DNA of 39,350 nucleotides from JALHVH01 sp964585685. Lineage in GTDB: Bacteria; Acidobacteriota; Aminicenantia; Aminicenantales; Saccharicenantaceae. The notes below the pieces were generated by a model. That model was not told where the DNA came from, did not search any database, and was given only the letters and a program-made list of their open reading frames with translations. The DNA lies in assembly GCA_964585685.1 (NCBI GenBank), contig CAZPEP010000035.1, forward strand, positions 1 through 39,350. Reading direction: 5' to 3'. Both the position numbers and the translations under genes were made by a program. Position 1 is the stretch's first letter. Each line of letters begins with the position of its first letter. Of this stretch, positions 22,214 to 31,144 are shown piece after piece.

Positions 22214-23518
22214 ATGAGAAATAGGACCGCGCTTACCGTTTGTCTGGGCCTCCTCACACTGGCCCCGCTCGGACTGCTGGCCGTGGATGAAACGACGTCC
22301 CGGAAGATCGACCAGGAGATCGAGAAGGTCAGGCCCGAGATCACCAAGATCCGCCGCTTCATCCACATGAACCCCGAGCTGAGCAACCGGGAATACGAGA
22401 CGGCGAAGCTCGTCGCCTCCAAGCTGACGTCGCTCGGCCTCGAGGTCAAAACGGGTGTCGCCCGGACGGGCGTCGTCGCCCTGCTTCGCGGGGGCCAGCC
22501 GGGACCGACGGTGGCCATCCGGGCCGACATGGACGCCCTGCCCATCCAGGAGGCGACGAGCGTCCCCTTCAAGTCTCTCAACCCCGGGGTGATGCACGCT
22601 TGCGGGCACGACGTCCATACCTCGGTCGCCCTGGGTACGGCGATGGTCCTCGTCAACGTCAAGGACAAGATCAAGGGAAACGTCAAGTTCATCTTCCAGC
22701 CGGCCGAGGAAGGCGCCCCCCAGGACGAGGCGGGCGGGGCCGAGCTGATGATCAAGGAAGGGGTCCTGGAGAACCCGACGGTCGGGGTCATCTTTGGGCT
22801 CCACGTCTGGCCGGAGAACGTCGGCCAGGCCTATTTCTCGACCGGGAACATCATGGCCGGGTCCGACTGGTTCGAGATCCAGATCAAGGGGCGGAGTGCC
22901 CACGGGGCAAGACCCCAGGAAGGCGTCGACGCCGTCGTCTTGGCCGCCGAGATCGTCATGGCCCTCCAGTCCGTGATCAGCCGGGCCGTCGATCCGACCG
23001 ACCCCGCGGTTCTGACCATCGGGAAAATCGAGGGCGGGACACGCTCCAACATCATCGCCGAGAAGGTGACCCTGGAGGGCACGGTCCGGGCCCTGAGCGA
23101 GGCCAACCGTAAGAAGATCCCCCAGCTCATCGAGAACGTGGTCAAGGGCATCACCCAGACCTTCGGCGCGACGTCATCCCTGGATTACCGGCAATCGAAC
23201 CCGCCTGTCTTTAACCACCCCGAGTTGGGGGAGACGATGCTCCCCACCCTCGTCGGTGTCCTCGGCAAAGACAAGGTCCTGCCCCTCCCCCCGCAGATGG
23301 TCGCCGAGGATTTCTCCTTCTACGCCCAGAAGATCCCGGGGTTCTATTTCTTCCTGGGGGTCAAGGCGCCGGGCCAGGCCGCCGCGACGCCGCTCCACAA
23401 CCCGAACTTCAATCCGGACGAGCGGAGCATCACGGTGGGGATCAAGCTCATGTGCCACCTCGCCCTCGACGCCCTGGAGAAACAGAACCCGCTCGAACCC
23501 GACCTCTCTGGCCTCTAG
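22214..23518 (+). CDS. M20 family amidohydrolase/peptidase, exported
   Basis: A 434-residue zinc amidohydrolase of the M20D (IAA-amino-acid hydrolase/HipO/AmhX-like) group. A signal peptide is likely (RTALTVCLGLLTLAPLGLLA, 4-23). Catalytic features: RRFIHMNPELS near 46-56, IRADMDALPI near 100-109, HACGHDVH near 127-134 (metal ligands), the general-base pair in QPAEEGAP, and the lid-domain contact GRSAHGARP near 230. All look intact. These enzymes release acyl groups from N-acyl amino acids or peptides; the real substrate is unknown. The gene has a leaderless-type promoter and leads into comEC after 9 bases. Confidence 0.92.
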   Translation: MRNRTALTVCLGLLTLAPLGLLAVDETTSRKIDQEIEKVRPEITKIRRFIHMNPELSNREYETAKLVASKLTSLGLEVKTGVARTGVVALLRGGQPGPTVAIRADMDALPIQEATSVPFKSLNPGVMHACGHDVHTSVALGTAMVLVNVKDKIKGNVKFIFQPAEEGAPQDEAGGAELMIKEGVLENPTVGVIFGLHVWPENVGQAYFSTGNIMAGSDWFEIQIKGRSAHGARPQEGVDAVVLAAEIVMALQSVISRAVDPTDPAVLTIGKIEGGTRSNIIAEKVTLEGTVRALSEANRKKIPQLIENVVKGITQTFGATSSLDYRQSNPPVFNHPELGETMLPTLVGVLGKDKVLPLPPQMVAEDFSFYAQKIPGFYFFLGVKAPGQAAATPLHNPNFNPDERSITVGIKLMCHLALDALEKQNPLEPDLSGL

Positions 23519-23527
23519 ACCGGCGCG

Positions 23528-25924
23528 ATGCCCTACCCCCTGCTTTTCCTGACCATTGCCCTCGCCGCCGGGATCCTAGCCGCGACCTCGGCCGTCCTCC
23601 CTGCCGCGGCCGCGTTTCCGGGCCTCGCCGTCTTCCTGCTCGGGGCCTGGGTCCTCTACTTTCTGAAGAGGGACCGGGCAGCCTTCGCTCTCCTGTTGGC
23701 CGCGACAGCGCTCTTCGGCGCCGCCCTCACCGTCGCCCGGGACCGGGCTTATGAATCCAACGCCCTCCACAACCTGAAGCTCGACGAGTACGCCGATATC
23801 CGCGGAACACTCGCCCGCTCCCCCTCGCGAGAGCTCGACCGGGACGTCTACATCCTCAAGGTGTCGCGCGTCCGTTCGGGCGGCGCGGAGCGCGAGGTTC
23901 GCGGCAACCTGCGCCTCATGGTCCCACGGACTGCCGATTCCCCCTCGCGCCCGGACCTTTTCGCCGGGGATGAGGTCTCGGTCTCGGCCCGAATCTATGC
24001 GTCCCGGGAATTCGACAACTTCAACGCCCCCTTCTACGCCCGCTTCCTCAAGAGCCGGAATATCCACAACCGTGCCTTCGCCAAGAGCACCCTCCTTCTC
24101 GAACGGACGGGCCCGGCGCCGTCTTGGTCGGTTTCCCGGGCGGCGTCGGTCCTCCGACGAAAGCTCCAGAGGCAGCTCGAGATCTCCTTCCTCGGCCCTC
24201 CGCCCGTAGGGATATCCCCGGAAGGCGCCGTCCTCGAAGCCCTGCTCCTCGGCGACGACGGCCGGATGGACGAGGCCACGGTCCTCTCCCTCCAGAGGAC
24301 AGGGCTCTACCATCTGTTCGCCATCTCCGGCGCCCACATCGCTATCGTCTCGTTCCTGTTCTTCTCGCTCTTCAAGCTCGCTCGCATCCCCCGCAGACTG
24401 TCCTACGGCATCCTCATCGCCGCCCTCGTCTTCTATTCCCTGCTCGTCGAGGGAAGCCCGTCGGTCCTCCGGGCCGTCATCATGACCGTCGCGTTCCTTG
24501 CGGGACGGCTGTTCTGGAAGGACGCCCATATCCTCAACGCCATCGCCCTGAGCGCCTTCATCCTCCTCGTGGCGAACCCGTTCAGCCTGTTCGACGTCGG
24601 GTTCCAGCTGACCTTTGCCGCCACCCTGTCCATCATCCTCTTCCAGCCGAAACTCCTTCGGCTCCTGCCAAAGTTCCCTCTCGGCATAAGCGAACTCGCC
24701 GCGATGTCCGTGGCGGCCACGGCCGGGGTCCTGCCCATCCTCGTCAGCGACTTCAACAGGGTCACCTTCTCATCCCTCATCCTCAACTTCGCGGCCGTCC
24801 CGCTGGTCGGATTCGTCATGGGGCTCGGATATGCGTTCTTCCCGGTCGCTTTCGCCCTGCCTTTCCTGGCCGGGCCGTTCGCCCTGGGCCTCGAGGCGCT
24901 CGTCCGGGTCTTCTCGTGGATAAGCGGCCTCCTCGATCCAGTGCCGTTCGTCTCCTACCGCGTACCGACGCCGCCCGGATGGGTCGTCGTCGGATACTTC
25001 GCTTTCCTTCTGCTGCTCCTCGCGCCCAGGCGGTTTCGAAAGCAGAAAGCCGCCGCCCTCGCGGCCTTCGCAGTCTTCTTCGCTATCCTCGTCACCTATC
25101 CGTTCCCTTCGCGGTCGTCCGGCCTTAAAGTCACGATCCTCGACGTCGGCCAGGGCGACGCCATCCTCGTCGAGTTCCCGGGCCGCCGGAAGATGCTCAT
25201 TGATGCGGGCGGCTTCTCCGAAGGGCGGTTCGACGTCGGCGAAAGCGTGGTCTCTCCCTTCCTATGGCGGAAGGGCATCAAGAGGCTCGATTACCTCGTT
25301 CTCACGCACCCCCATCCGGACCACCTCAACGGCCTCCCGGCCATCGCCCGGAATTTCCGGATCGGCGAGTATTGGGAGGCGGAACGCCCCGCGGGCGGCG
25401 AAGCGTACCCGGCTCTTGAGGCCGCTTTGGGAAAACGCGCCTCCCGCAGGACCGTCGGCCGAGGGATCATCCTCCGGGAGAGCGGCGTCCTCATAGAGGG
25501 CTTTCATCCGCCTCCGGGCGGGGATCCCCCCGCGACCGCCGACGCCGAAAACGACCGATCGCTCGTCCTCAGGCTGACTTACGGAGAAGCATCCTTCCTC
25601 CTCTCCGGCGACATCGGGCGCGAGGCCGAGAAGGCCATTCTCGAGTCCGTCCCGAACGTCCGGGCCCGCGTCCTGAAAGCGCCGCACCACGGCAGCGATA
25701 CCTCGAGCTCGGCCGAATTCCTGGCGGGAGTGACCCCCGAATTCGCGGTCGTCACGGCCGGGGACGGGAATCGTTACGGATTCCCCAGGCCCGAGGTCCT
25801 CGCGAGGTACGCCGCGGCCGGCATCCGGGTCTTCCGCATCGACCGGGACGGGGCCGTGGAATTCGCCTCCGACGGCCGCGACCTCCGCGTCCGGACGGCG
25901 GCCACCGTTAAAAAGTCCGATTGA
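23528..25924 (+). CDS. comEC: ComEC/Rec2 DNA-uptake channel protein
   Basis: Inner-membrane channel for single-stranded DNA in natural transformation. The 798-residue protein has the three usual parts: an N-terminal membrane and OB-like region (1-200), the Competence domain with GLYHLFAISGAHIAIVSF near 258-275 and about eight membrane segments, and a C-terminal metallo-beta-lactamase domain. That last domain starts VTILDVGQGDAILVEF, has THPHPDHLNG near 591-600 and KAPHHGSDTSSS near 718-729. All nuclease-type metal ligands seem present. Full length and intact, which suggests DNA uptake ability if the partner pilus genes exist elsewhere. Confidence 0.94.
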   Translation: MPYPLLFLTIALAAGILAATSAVLPAAAAFPGLAVFLLGAWVLYFLKRDRAAFALLLAATALFGAALTVARDRAYESNALHNLKLDEYADIRGTLARSPSRELDRDVYILKVSRVRSGGAEREVRGNLRLMVPRTADSPSRPDLFAGDEVSVSARIYASREFDNFNAPFYARFLKSRNIHNRAFAKSTLLLERTGPAPSWSVSRAASVLRRKLQRQLEISFLGPPPVGISPEGAVLEALLLGDDGRMDEATVLSLQRTGLYHLFAISGAHIAIVSFLFFSLFKLARIPRRLSYGILIAALVFYSLLVEGSPSVLRAVIMTVAFLAGRLFWKDAHILNAIALSAFILLVANPFSLFDVGFQLTFAATLSIILFQPKLLRLLPKFPLGISELAAMSVAATAGVLPILVSDFNRVTFSSLILNFAAVPLVGFVMGLGYAFFPVAFALPFLAGPFALGLEALVRVFSWISGLLDPVPFVSYRVPTPPGWVVVGYFAFLLLLLAPRRFRKQKAAALAAFAVFFAILVTYPFPSRSSGLKVTILDVGQGDAILVEFPGRRKMLIDAGGFSEGRFDVGESVVSPFLWRKGIKRLDYLVLTHPHPDHLNGLPAIARNFRIGEYWEAERPAGGEAYPALEAALGKRASRRTVGRGIILRESGVLIEGFHPPPGGDPPATADAENDRSLVLRLTYGEASFLLSGDIGREAEKAILESVPNVRARVLKAPHHGSDTSSSAEFLAGVTPEFAVVTAGDGNRYGFPRPEVLARYAAAGIRVFRIDRDGAVEFASDGRDLRVRTAATVKKSD

Positions 25925-25967
25925 CACGAAGCCGGCGAAGATCAATAATATGTTCGCGGGGAACAAG

Positions 25968-26531
25968 ATGAAGAAAAAGATCCTGATGGGCTTCTTTCTC
26001 TCCCTTTTGGCGGTGACCTTTCTCGGGGCCCAAAGCCTTGCCGAGATATCCAAGAAGGAAAAGGAACGTCGGGCTGCGCTCAAGGGCAAGCAGACCGTCG
26101 TGACTAACGAGGACCTGGCCAAGGTCAAGAAGAAGGCCGCGTTGACCGAGAGCCTCGCCGGGGAAGCCGCACTTCCCGAAGGCACCCCGGAGGAAAAATC
26201 CCCGGCAACCGGGGCGACGCCTCCGGCGGACCAGGCGCCGCCCGAGCTGACCCCCGAGGCCGGGAAAGAGGCATCCCTCAACGACCAGGCGCTGAGTCAG
26301 CAGAGGGCCGCCCTCGAGGACAAGTGGAACAGGGCCCAGGAGCTGGTGGATCTCCTGACAATGAAAATGAACGCGCTCTGGCAGCAGTTCTATAGTCTGG
26401 ACGACATGACCGCGAAGGAAAGCATCCAGCTTCAGATCGGTCAGACCTATGAGAAGCTCCTCAAGACCCAGGAAGAGGAGGTCGCCGCCCGGGAAGAGCT
26501 GGCCGCGTTCGTGGCGAAGACGCCCCGCTAG
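25968..26531 (+). CDS. Secreted coiled-coil protein of unknown function
   Basis: A 187-residue protein. I start at MKKKILMGFFLSLLAV (25968), where a clean signal peptide begins and GGGGAA precedes; an ATG at 25950 adds only six residues. A TTGACA at 25921 and AATAAT at 25944-25949 could be its promoter. After the signal come a charged helix (ISKKEKERRAALKGKQ), a Pro/Ala/Glu linker (about 65-100) and a long helical segment (SQQRAALEDKWNRAQELVDL) with coiled-coil spacing. It recalls periplasmic proteins of unknown role in Acidobacteria-like genomes. No catalytic motif. Confidence 0.7.
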   Translation: MKKKILMGFFLSLLAVTFLGAQSLAEISKKEKERRAALKGKQTVVTNEDLAKVKKKAALTESLAGEAALPEGTPEEKSPATGATPPADQAPPELTPEAGKEASLNDQALSQQRAALEDKWNRAQELVDLLTMKMNALWQQFYSLDDMTAKESIQLQIGQTYEKLLKTQEEEVAAREELAAFVAKTPR

Positions 26532-26544
26532 GATCCCCCCCCTC

Positions 26545-27417
26545 TTATCTGAAATAAATAAACGATACCTGGATCCCGAGCTCGCGCTCATCCTTGGAGT
26601 TCGGGTAGATTTTGGCGGGGACGAACGGCTTGTCGGTGGCGATGATCAGGCGGAAATCGTTCTTGTCGCCGAGCATGTCCTTGCCGATCTTGTAGGATTT
26701 GTCGAAGAATCCGGTCGGGGTCGCCGGAATGAACTCGTCGAGGACACTGTCGTTGATCTTGAAGATGACCTTCTGGTCCTTGACGGCGTCGGTGTTGAGG
26801 GCGCCCCGGACGATGAGCAGGGCGTCACGGCGCGGGTTGTCGATAAGGCACCGGGCCTCGCGGGCGGTCCAGCGCCACCTCTTGAGGGTGCTCTCGGGGG
26901 CGACCTCCTGCTCGTACCAGCCATCCTCGTACACGATCTCGGGGGTGTCGGGCGGGGGGGGCAGGACCTTGAGCTTCCTGTCGTAAATCTGGAACTTCAC
27001 CTTGCCGGTCCTGTCGAAGGGCGAATAGAGCCCGACGGAGAGGCGGAGGGTCTCCTCTCCCTTGAACTGGGGGTCGAACTCGTCGATGAACTTAGGGATG
27101 TAGATGCGCTGGGTGGTTACGTATTCCTTGCCGGGCTCCCACTTCGAGGTCGGAGGCTCGGGAATGTAGTCGTCCTGTAAGAGCATGTTGCTGTCGTTCC
27201 AGAAATGCACGAATGCGCTGAGGTCCTGATCCATCTTCTGAAACTCCCCGGTCGTCTTCCACCGGTAGGTGACGTCGGTCATGAGGTTGTCGGTCAGGGT
27301 CTTGTCCGAGAACTCCACGGCGAGCTCGATGCCCTTGACGGAGGCCTTCTTTCGGCAGGAGACGGAGAAGATGGCGGCGATTATCAGCAGAACAACGATC
27401 GTCTTGGTTCTTTTCAT
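26545..27417 (-). CDS. Lipoprotein of unknown function
   Basis: A 290-residue protein with a lipoprotein signal: MKRTKTIVVLLIIAAIFSVS followed by Cys21. The mature part is beta-rich, with two similar Trp/Tyr-containing halves; the C-terminal half (from about 160, EDGWYEQEVAPESTLKRWRW) resembles carbohydrate-binding-like or glycosyltransferase-accessory beta sandwiches. GGAGG precedes the ATG by about 6 bases. It is transcribed away from lpxK from a TATAAT promoter. Function unknown; location at the envelope is inferred from the lipobox. Confidence 0.78.
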   Translation of the reverse strand: MKRTKTIVVLLIIAAIFSVSCRKKASVKGIELAVEFSDKTLTDNLMTDVTYRWKTTGEFQKMDQDLSAFVHFWNDSNMLLQDDYIPEPPTSKWEPGKEYVTTQRIYIPKFIDEFDPQFKGEETLRLSVGLYSPFDRTGKVKFQIYDRKLKVLPPPPDTPEIVYEDGWYEQEVAPESTLKRWRWTAREARCLIDNPRRDALLIVRGALNTDAVKDQKVIFKINDSVLDEFIPATPTGFFDKSYKIGKDMLGDKNDFRLIIATDKPFVPAKIYPNSKDERELGIQVSFIYFR

Positions 27418-27452
27418 AGCTTGACCTCCGAAATCATCAAAACGTAAGCCCC

Positions 27453-27481
27453 ATTATAGAAAATATGCGGTTGGAAGTAAA
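27453..27481 (-). promoter_or_regulatory. Promoter of the lipoprotein gene
   Basis: On the minus strand TTTACT (27481-27476), 17-bp spacer, TATAAT (27458-27453), about 35 nt before the ATG at 27417. It is back to back with the lpxK promoter. Confidence 0.6.
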
Positions 27482-27492
27482 TATGCCCCTTT

Positions 27493-27521
27493 TTGACAGC
27501 CTCTGCTGTCTATTGTATATT
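27493..27521 (+). promoter_or_regulatory. Promoter of the lpxK operon, leaderless type
   Basis: TTGACA (27493-27498), 17-bp spacer, TATATT (27516-27521), then exactly 9 nt to the ATG at 27531. This placement is the main reason for choosing that start. Confidence 0.75.
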
Positions 27522-27530
27522 TTGGGGCAA

Positions 27531-28547
27531 ATGAAGCTTGCGCTTCTCGCCTTTTCGCCCTTCTCGAGGCTCGCCTGCCTGACCAAGGCCGTCCTGTACG
27601 CGCGGGGAGTCCTAAGGACCGCGAAGGCGCCCCTCCCCGCGGTGAGCGTCGGCAACATCTCATTCGGCGGCACCGAGAAGACCCCCCTGGTCATGGAGCT
27701 CATCGCCCTCCTGCTCCGCCAGGGTCACAGGCCGGCCCTCATCTCCCGCGGGTACCGTGGCGCCTGGGAACAAGTCGGCGGAACACTTTCCGACGGAAGG
27801 TTACTGCTCGGGACGTGGCCCCAGGGCGGCGACGAGCCCTTCATGGTCGCCCGCCGCTTTCCGGAGGCCGGGGTCTTCGTGGGGAGAAACAAGCTTGCCT
27901 CCTGCCTGAAAGCCCGCGACCTCGGATTTACGGCCGTGGTTCTGGACGACGCCTTCCAGCACAGACGCCTGGCGAGGGACCTGGATATCGTCCTTGTCAG
28001 CCCGGCGGAACGGCGACCCCTTCGGGAAAACGTCTCCGCCCTCGGCCGCGCCGGCGTCATCCTGGTGAGGAGGAACGGCGGCGCCTCCGCGAAGGACCGG
28101 ATCCGGACCTCTTTCCCTGGCGCGGCGGTCTTCGATTACGGCGTCACGCCCCAGGCCCTGATCGATCCCCGGACGGGCGGACAGGCCCCGGCGGGCGCTC
28201 TCTCAGGCAAGCGTGTTTTCGCCTTCTGCGGGATCGCCGGGCCGCTCCGGTTCCTGACCGTCCTCCGGGAGCTCGGAGCGGACGTGGCGGGCTCGCTCGC
28301 CTTCCCCGACCACTACGCCTACCCCCGCGCCGCCCTCGACAGGATCGCCGGGGAGTTCGGCGCGTCCGGGGCGGAGCTCCTCGTCACGACCGAGAAGGAT
28401 TCCGTCAAGCTCGCACCGGCCGGCCCGCCTCTTGACGGCCTGCCTCTTCGTTATCTCCGGATAGGGCTCGATATCGAGGCCGGCTTCACCGAACGGGTTG
28501 CGGCCGCGCTCCGCAAAGCCGGGGCGGCGCCCGGAGGACCGGTATGA
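27531..28547 (+). CDS. lpxK: Tetraacyldisaccharide 4'-kinase LpxK
   Basis: Phosphorylates the lipid A disaccharide at the inner membrane. The frame is open from 27465, but the promoter covers that part, so the start is MKLALLAFSP at 27531 (338 residues, close to the usual ~330). The P-loop is VGNISFGGTEKTP at 40-52, with Glu where most LpxK proteins have Gly (GGTGKTP). Other motifs: SRGYRGAW, RNKLASCLKA, VLDDAFQHRRLARDLDIVLV and AFCGIAGPLRF, all family-typical. Heads an operon with an acyltransferase; the pair fits lipid A assembly. Confidence 0.93.
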   Translation: MKLALLAFSPFSRLACLTKAVLYARGVLRTAKAPLPAVSVGNISFGGTEKTPLVMELIALLLRQGHRPALISRGYRGAWEQVGGTLSDGRLLLGTWPQGGDEPFMVARRFPEAGVFVGRNKLASCLKARDLGFTAVVLDDAFQHRRLARDLDIVLVSPAERRPLRENVSALGRAGVILVRRNGGASAKDRIRTSFPGAAVFDYGVTPQALIDPRTGGQAPAGALSGKRVFAFCGIAGPLRFLTVLRELGADVAGSLAFPDHYAYPRAALDRIAGEFGASGAELLVTTEKDSVKLAPAGPPLDGLPLRYLRIGLDIEAGFTERVAAALRKAGAAPGGPV

Positions 28548-29452
28548 AGACCTGGGTTGAATACGGCGCGTTCAAGGTCTTCATGTTCTTTTTCGCCGCT
28601 CCTCCCCGCTCCTGGTGCCTGAGGTTCGGCCGGGCGCTCGGGACGCTGGTCTTTCGCCTTGACCGTCACCACCGGAACATCGCCCTTGCCAACCTCCGGC
28701 AGGCCTTCGGACAGGAAAAGAGCCCGGCCGAGCTCCGGGCGATCGCCTTGGACTCGTTCCGCCGATTCGGGGAAACCGTTGCCGACATCTTCAAGCTCTT
28801 TTACTGGAGCCCTGCGGATATCGATGAGCTCGTCGACGTCGAAGGCCAAGAGAACCTGAAGAGCGCGGTCGCCGGAGGCAGGGGCGTTCTTGTCTTCTCG
28901 GCTCACATCGGCAACTGGGAGATTGGCTCATCGGTCATCTCGAAGGCCGGGCCGTTCAGCGTCATCGCCCGCGCCCTGGACAACCCCCGCGTGGACAGGG
29001 CTCTCCTGAGGTTCCGGGAGGGCATGGGCGCCCAGGTCATTTACAAACAACAGGCGGCGAAAAAGGTCCTCCAGGCCCTCCGCAACCGGGAGATCGTTGC
29101 CATCCTGGTCGACCAGAACGTCCTGCGCAGAGAGGCCGTCTTCGTCGACTTCTTCGGCCGCCCGGCCGGGACGACCCCCGCCTTGGGCGCGTTCCACCTC
29201 CGGACGGGCGCCCCGCTTCTCCCTGTCTTCTGCCTCCCGGCCGCCGGGGGCCGCTACCGCCTGCGCATCCTGCCCCCTGTCGCGTTCGTCCCCGGGGAGG
29301 ATGTCGGGGCGGACGTGTTGAAAATAACCGGGATATGCACTAAAATCATCGAGACTGAGATCCGGGAGGACCCCTCCTCCTGGCTCTGGGTCCACGACCG
29401 CTGGCGTTCGAGGCCTAAGGACGAACATGACCACCAAACCCAAACCGCCTGA
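28544..29452 (+). CDS. Lipid A acyltransferase, LpxL/HtrB family
   Basis: Adds secondary acyl chains to lipid A. The 302-residue protein has an N-terminal hydrophobic stretch (FKVFMFFFAAPP) and the catalytic H-x4-D/E motif as HIGNWE (His121, Glu126). Further family features are FDRHHRNI-like RLDRHHRNIALANL near 39-52, VDQNVLRREAVFVDFFGRPA and the final SSWLWVHDRWRSRP. Overlaps lpxK by 4 bases and the next gene by 26. LpxL versus LpxM type cannot be told apart here. Confidence 0.9.
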   Translation: MKTWVEYGAFKVFMFFFAAPPRSWCLRFGRALGTLVFRLDRHHRNIALANLRQAFGQEKSPAELRAIALDSFRRFGETVADIFKLFYWSPADIDELVDVEGQENLKSAVAGGRGVLVFSAHIGNWEIGSSVISKAGPFSVIARALDNPRVDRALLRFREGMGAQVIYKQQAAKKVLQALRNREIVAILVDQNVLRREAVFVDFFGRPAGTTPALGAFHLRTGAPLLPVFCLPAAGGRYRLRILPPVAFVPGEDVGADVLKITGICTKIIETEIREDPSSWLWVHDRWRSRPKDEHDHQTQTA

Positions 29453-30212
29453 AGAGTCCGGGCCGCCGACTCGGGCCGGGAAACGCGCCCCCGACGAGCT
29501 CCGCCCCATCCTCATCCGGACGGATTACTACGAGTACGCCGACGGGTCGGCCTACATCGAGATGGGCAAGACCAAGGTCGCGGCCTCGGCCACGCTCGAC
29601 GACCGGGTCCCGCCGTTCCTCAAGAACACGGGAACGGGCTGGGTGACGGCCGAGTACGCCATGCTCCCGTGCGCCACCGAGCGGCGGACGCCCCGGGAAC
29701 GGATGCCGGGCAAAATTTCGGGCCGGACCCAGGAGATCCAACGGCTCATCGGCAGGTCTCTCCGCTCCGTTACGGACCTCGCGGCCATCGGCGAAACGAC
29801 CGTCCTCATCGACTGCGACGTCCTCCAGGCGGACGGCGGGACGCGGGCGGCCTCCGTCACCGCCGGCTGCATCGCCTTGGCCCTGGCCCTGAAGAAGCTC
29901 CTCGACCTCCGGTACGTCAAAGCCATGCCGCTCAAGCACCTCGTCGCCGCCGTGAGCGTCGGGCTCGTCAAGGGCCGGGAGCTCCTCGACCTCGACTACA
30001 GCGAGGATTCCGCGGCCGACCTCGACATGAACGTCGTCGAAACCGACAACGGCCAGCTCGTCGAGGTCCAGGCCTCGGCCGAGAAGAGCCCCTTCTCCCG
30101 CAAGGACTTCGCCAGCCTGATGAAGCTCGCGGACAAGGGGATCGAGGAGGTCGTCACGGCCCAGAGGGAGGCTTTGATGAAAAAGAGCGTCCTCTTCATG
30201 GCATACAAATGA
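29427..30212 (+). CDS. rph: Ribonuclease PH
   Basis: Phosphorolytic 3'-5' exoribonuclease that trims tRNA precursors. After a 25-residue variable extension the protein follows the family closely: RPILIRTDYYEYADGSA, GWVTAEYAMLPCATERRTPRE near 71-91, GRTQEIQRLIGRSLRSV near 98-114 and LIDCDVLQADGGTRAASV near 127-144. At 261 residues it is a little longer than usual (about 240) because of the N-terminal tail. Its ATG lies inside the acyltransferase gene. Between lipid A genes its presence is probably only operon packing. Confidence 0.94.
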   Translation: MTTKPKPPEESGPPTRAGKRAPDELRPILIRTDYYEYADGSAYIEMGKTKVAASATLDDRVPPFLKNTGTGWVTAEYAMLPCATERRTPRERMPGKISGRTQEIQRLIGRSLRSVTDLAAIGETTVLIDCDVLQADGGTRAASVTAGCIALALALKKLLDLRYVKAMPLKHLVAAVSVGLVKGRELLDLDYSEDSAADLDMNVVETDNGQLVEVQASAEKSPFSRKDFASLMKLADKGIEEVVTAQREALMKKSVLFMAYK

Positions 30213-31144
30213 AGCGCATTCTCATCACGGGCGGCGCGGGGTTCCTCGGGAGCCACCTTGCGGACCGGCTCATCAGCGAAGGAGCGGACGTCGTTTGCAT
30301 CGACAACTTTTTCTCCGGGTCGAAGGACAACATCCGCCATCTCTTCCCGAATCCCTACTTCGAGCTCATCCGTCACGACGTCATCCACCCGCTGTTCGTC
30401 GAGGTGGACCACATCTACCACCTGGCCTGCCCGGCCTCCCCTATCCACTACCAGCAGAATGCCATCAAGACGGTCAAGACCACGGTCATGGGAACGATCA
30501 ACATGCTCGGCCTCGCCAAGCGGATCAGAGCGCGCATCCTCCTGTCGTCCTCCTCCGAGGTCTACGGGGATGCAAAGGTCCATCCCCAGAACGAGTCTTA
30601 CTGGGGCAACGTCAACCCCATCGGCATTCGGAGCTGTTACGACGAGGGGAAGCGCGTGGCCGAGACCCTGATGATGGACTACCACCGCCAGAACCGGGTC
30701 GAGGTCCGCATCGTCCGCATCTTCAACACCTACGGGCCGCGGATGGCCGTCGACGACGGCCGGGTCGTCAGCAACTTCATCGTCCAGGCCCTCAAGGGCG
30801 AGCCCCTGACGGTCTACGGCAAAGGGAGCCAGACGCGCTCGTTCTGCTACGTCACGGACCTCATCGAGGCCCTCGTCCGGATGATGAACACGGACGGGTT
30901 CATCGGACCCGTCAACGTGGGCAACCCGGGTGAATTCACCATCCTCGAGCTGGCCGAGAAGGTCCTCAAACTCACCGGGAGCCGCTCCCGGATCGTCCAC
31001 GGCGTCCTCCCCCAGGACGACCCCGTCCGCCGGTGCCCGGACATCGGGCTGGCCGAGGTCAAGCTCGACTGGAAGCCCACGGTCAGCCTGGATGAGGGCC
31101 TGCCGCCGACGATTGCATACTTCCGGGGGAAGCTGGGGCTGTGA
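30209..31144 (+). CDS. UDP-glucuronate decarboxylase (UXS-type)
   Basis: Short-chain dehydrogenase-type enzyme that converts UDP-glucuronate to UDP-xylose. The 311-residue protein has the NAD site GGAGFLGSH at 8-16 and the catalytic pair in SCYDEGKR (Tyr144, Lys148). UXS-specific sequences are HLACPASPIHYQ and SEVYGD with YWGNVNPIG in front of the catalytic Tyr. Overlaps rph by 4 bases and the glycosyltransferase by 4 bases. UDP-xylose would feed an envelope glycan; which one is unknown. Confidence 0.92.
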   Translation: MKRILITGGAGFLGSHLADRLISEGADVVCIDNFFSGSKDNIRHLFPNPYFELIRHDVIHPLFVEVDHIYHLACPASPIHYQQNAIKTVKTTVMGTINMLGLAKRIRARILLSSSSEVYGDAKVHPQNESYWGNVNPIGIRSCYDEGKRVAETLMMDYHRQNRVEVRIVRIFNTYGPRMAVDDGRVVSNFIVQALKGEPLTVYGKGSQTRSFCYVTDLIEALVRMMNTDGFIGPVNVGNPGEFTILELAEKVLKLTGSRSRIVHGVLPQDDPVRRCPDIGLAEVKLDWKPTVSLDEGLPPTIAYFRGKLGL

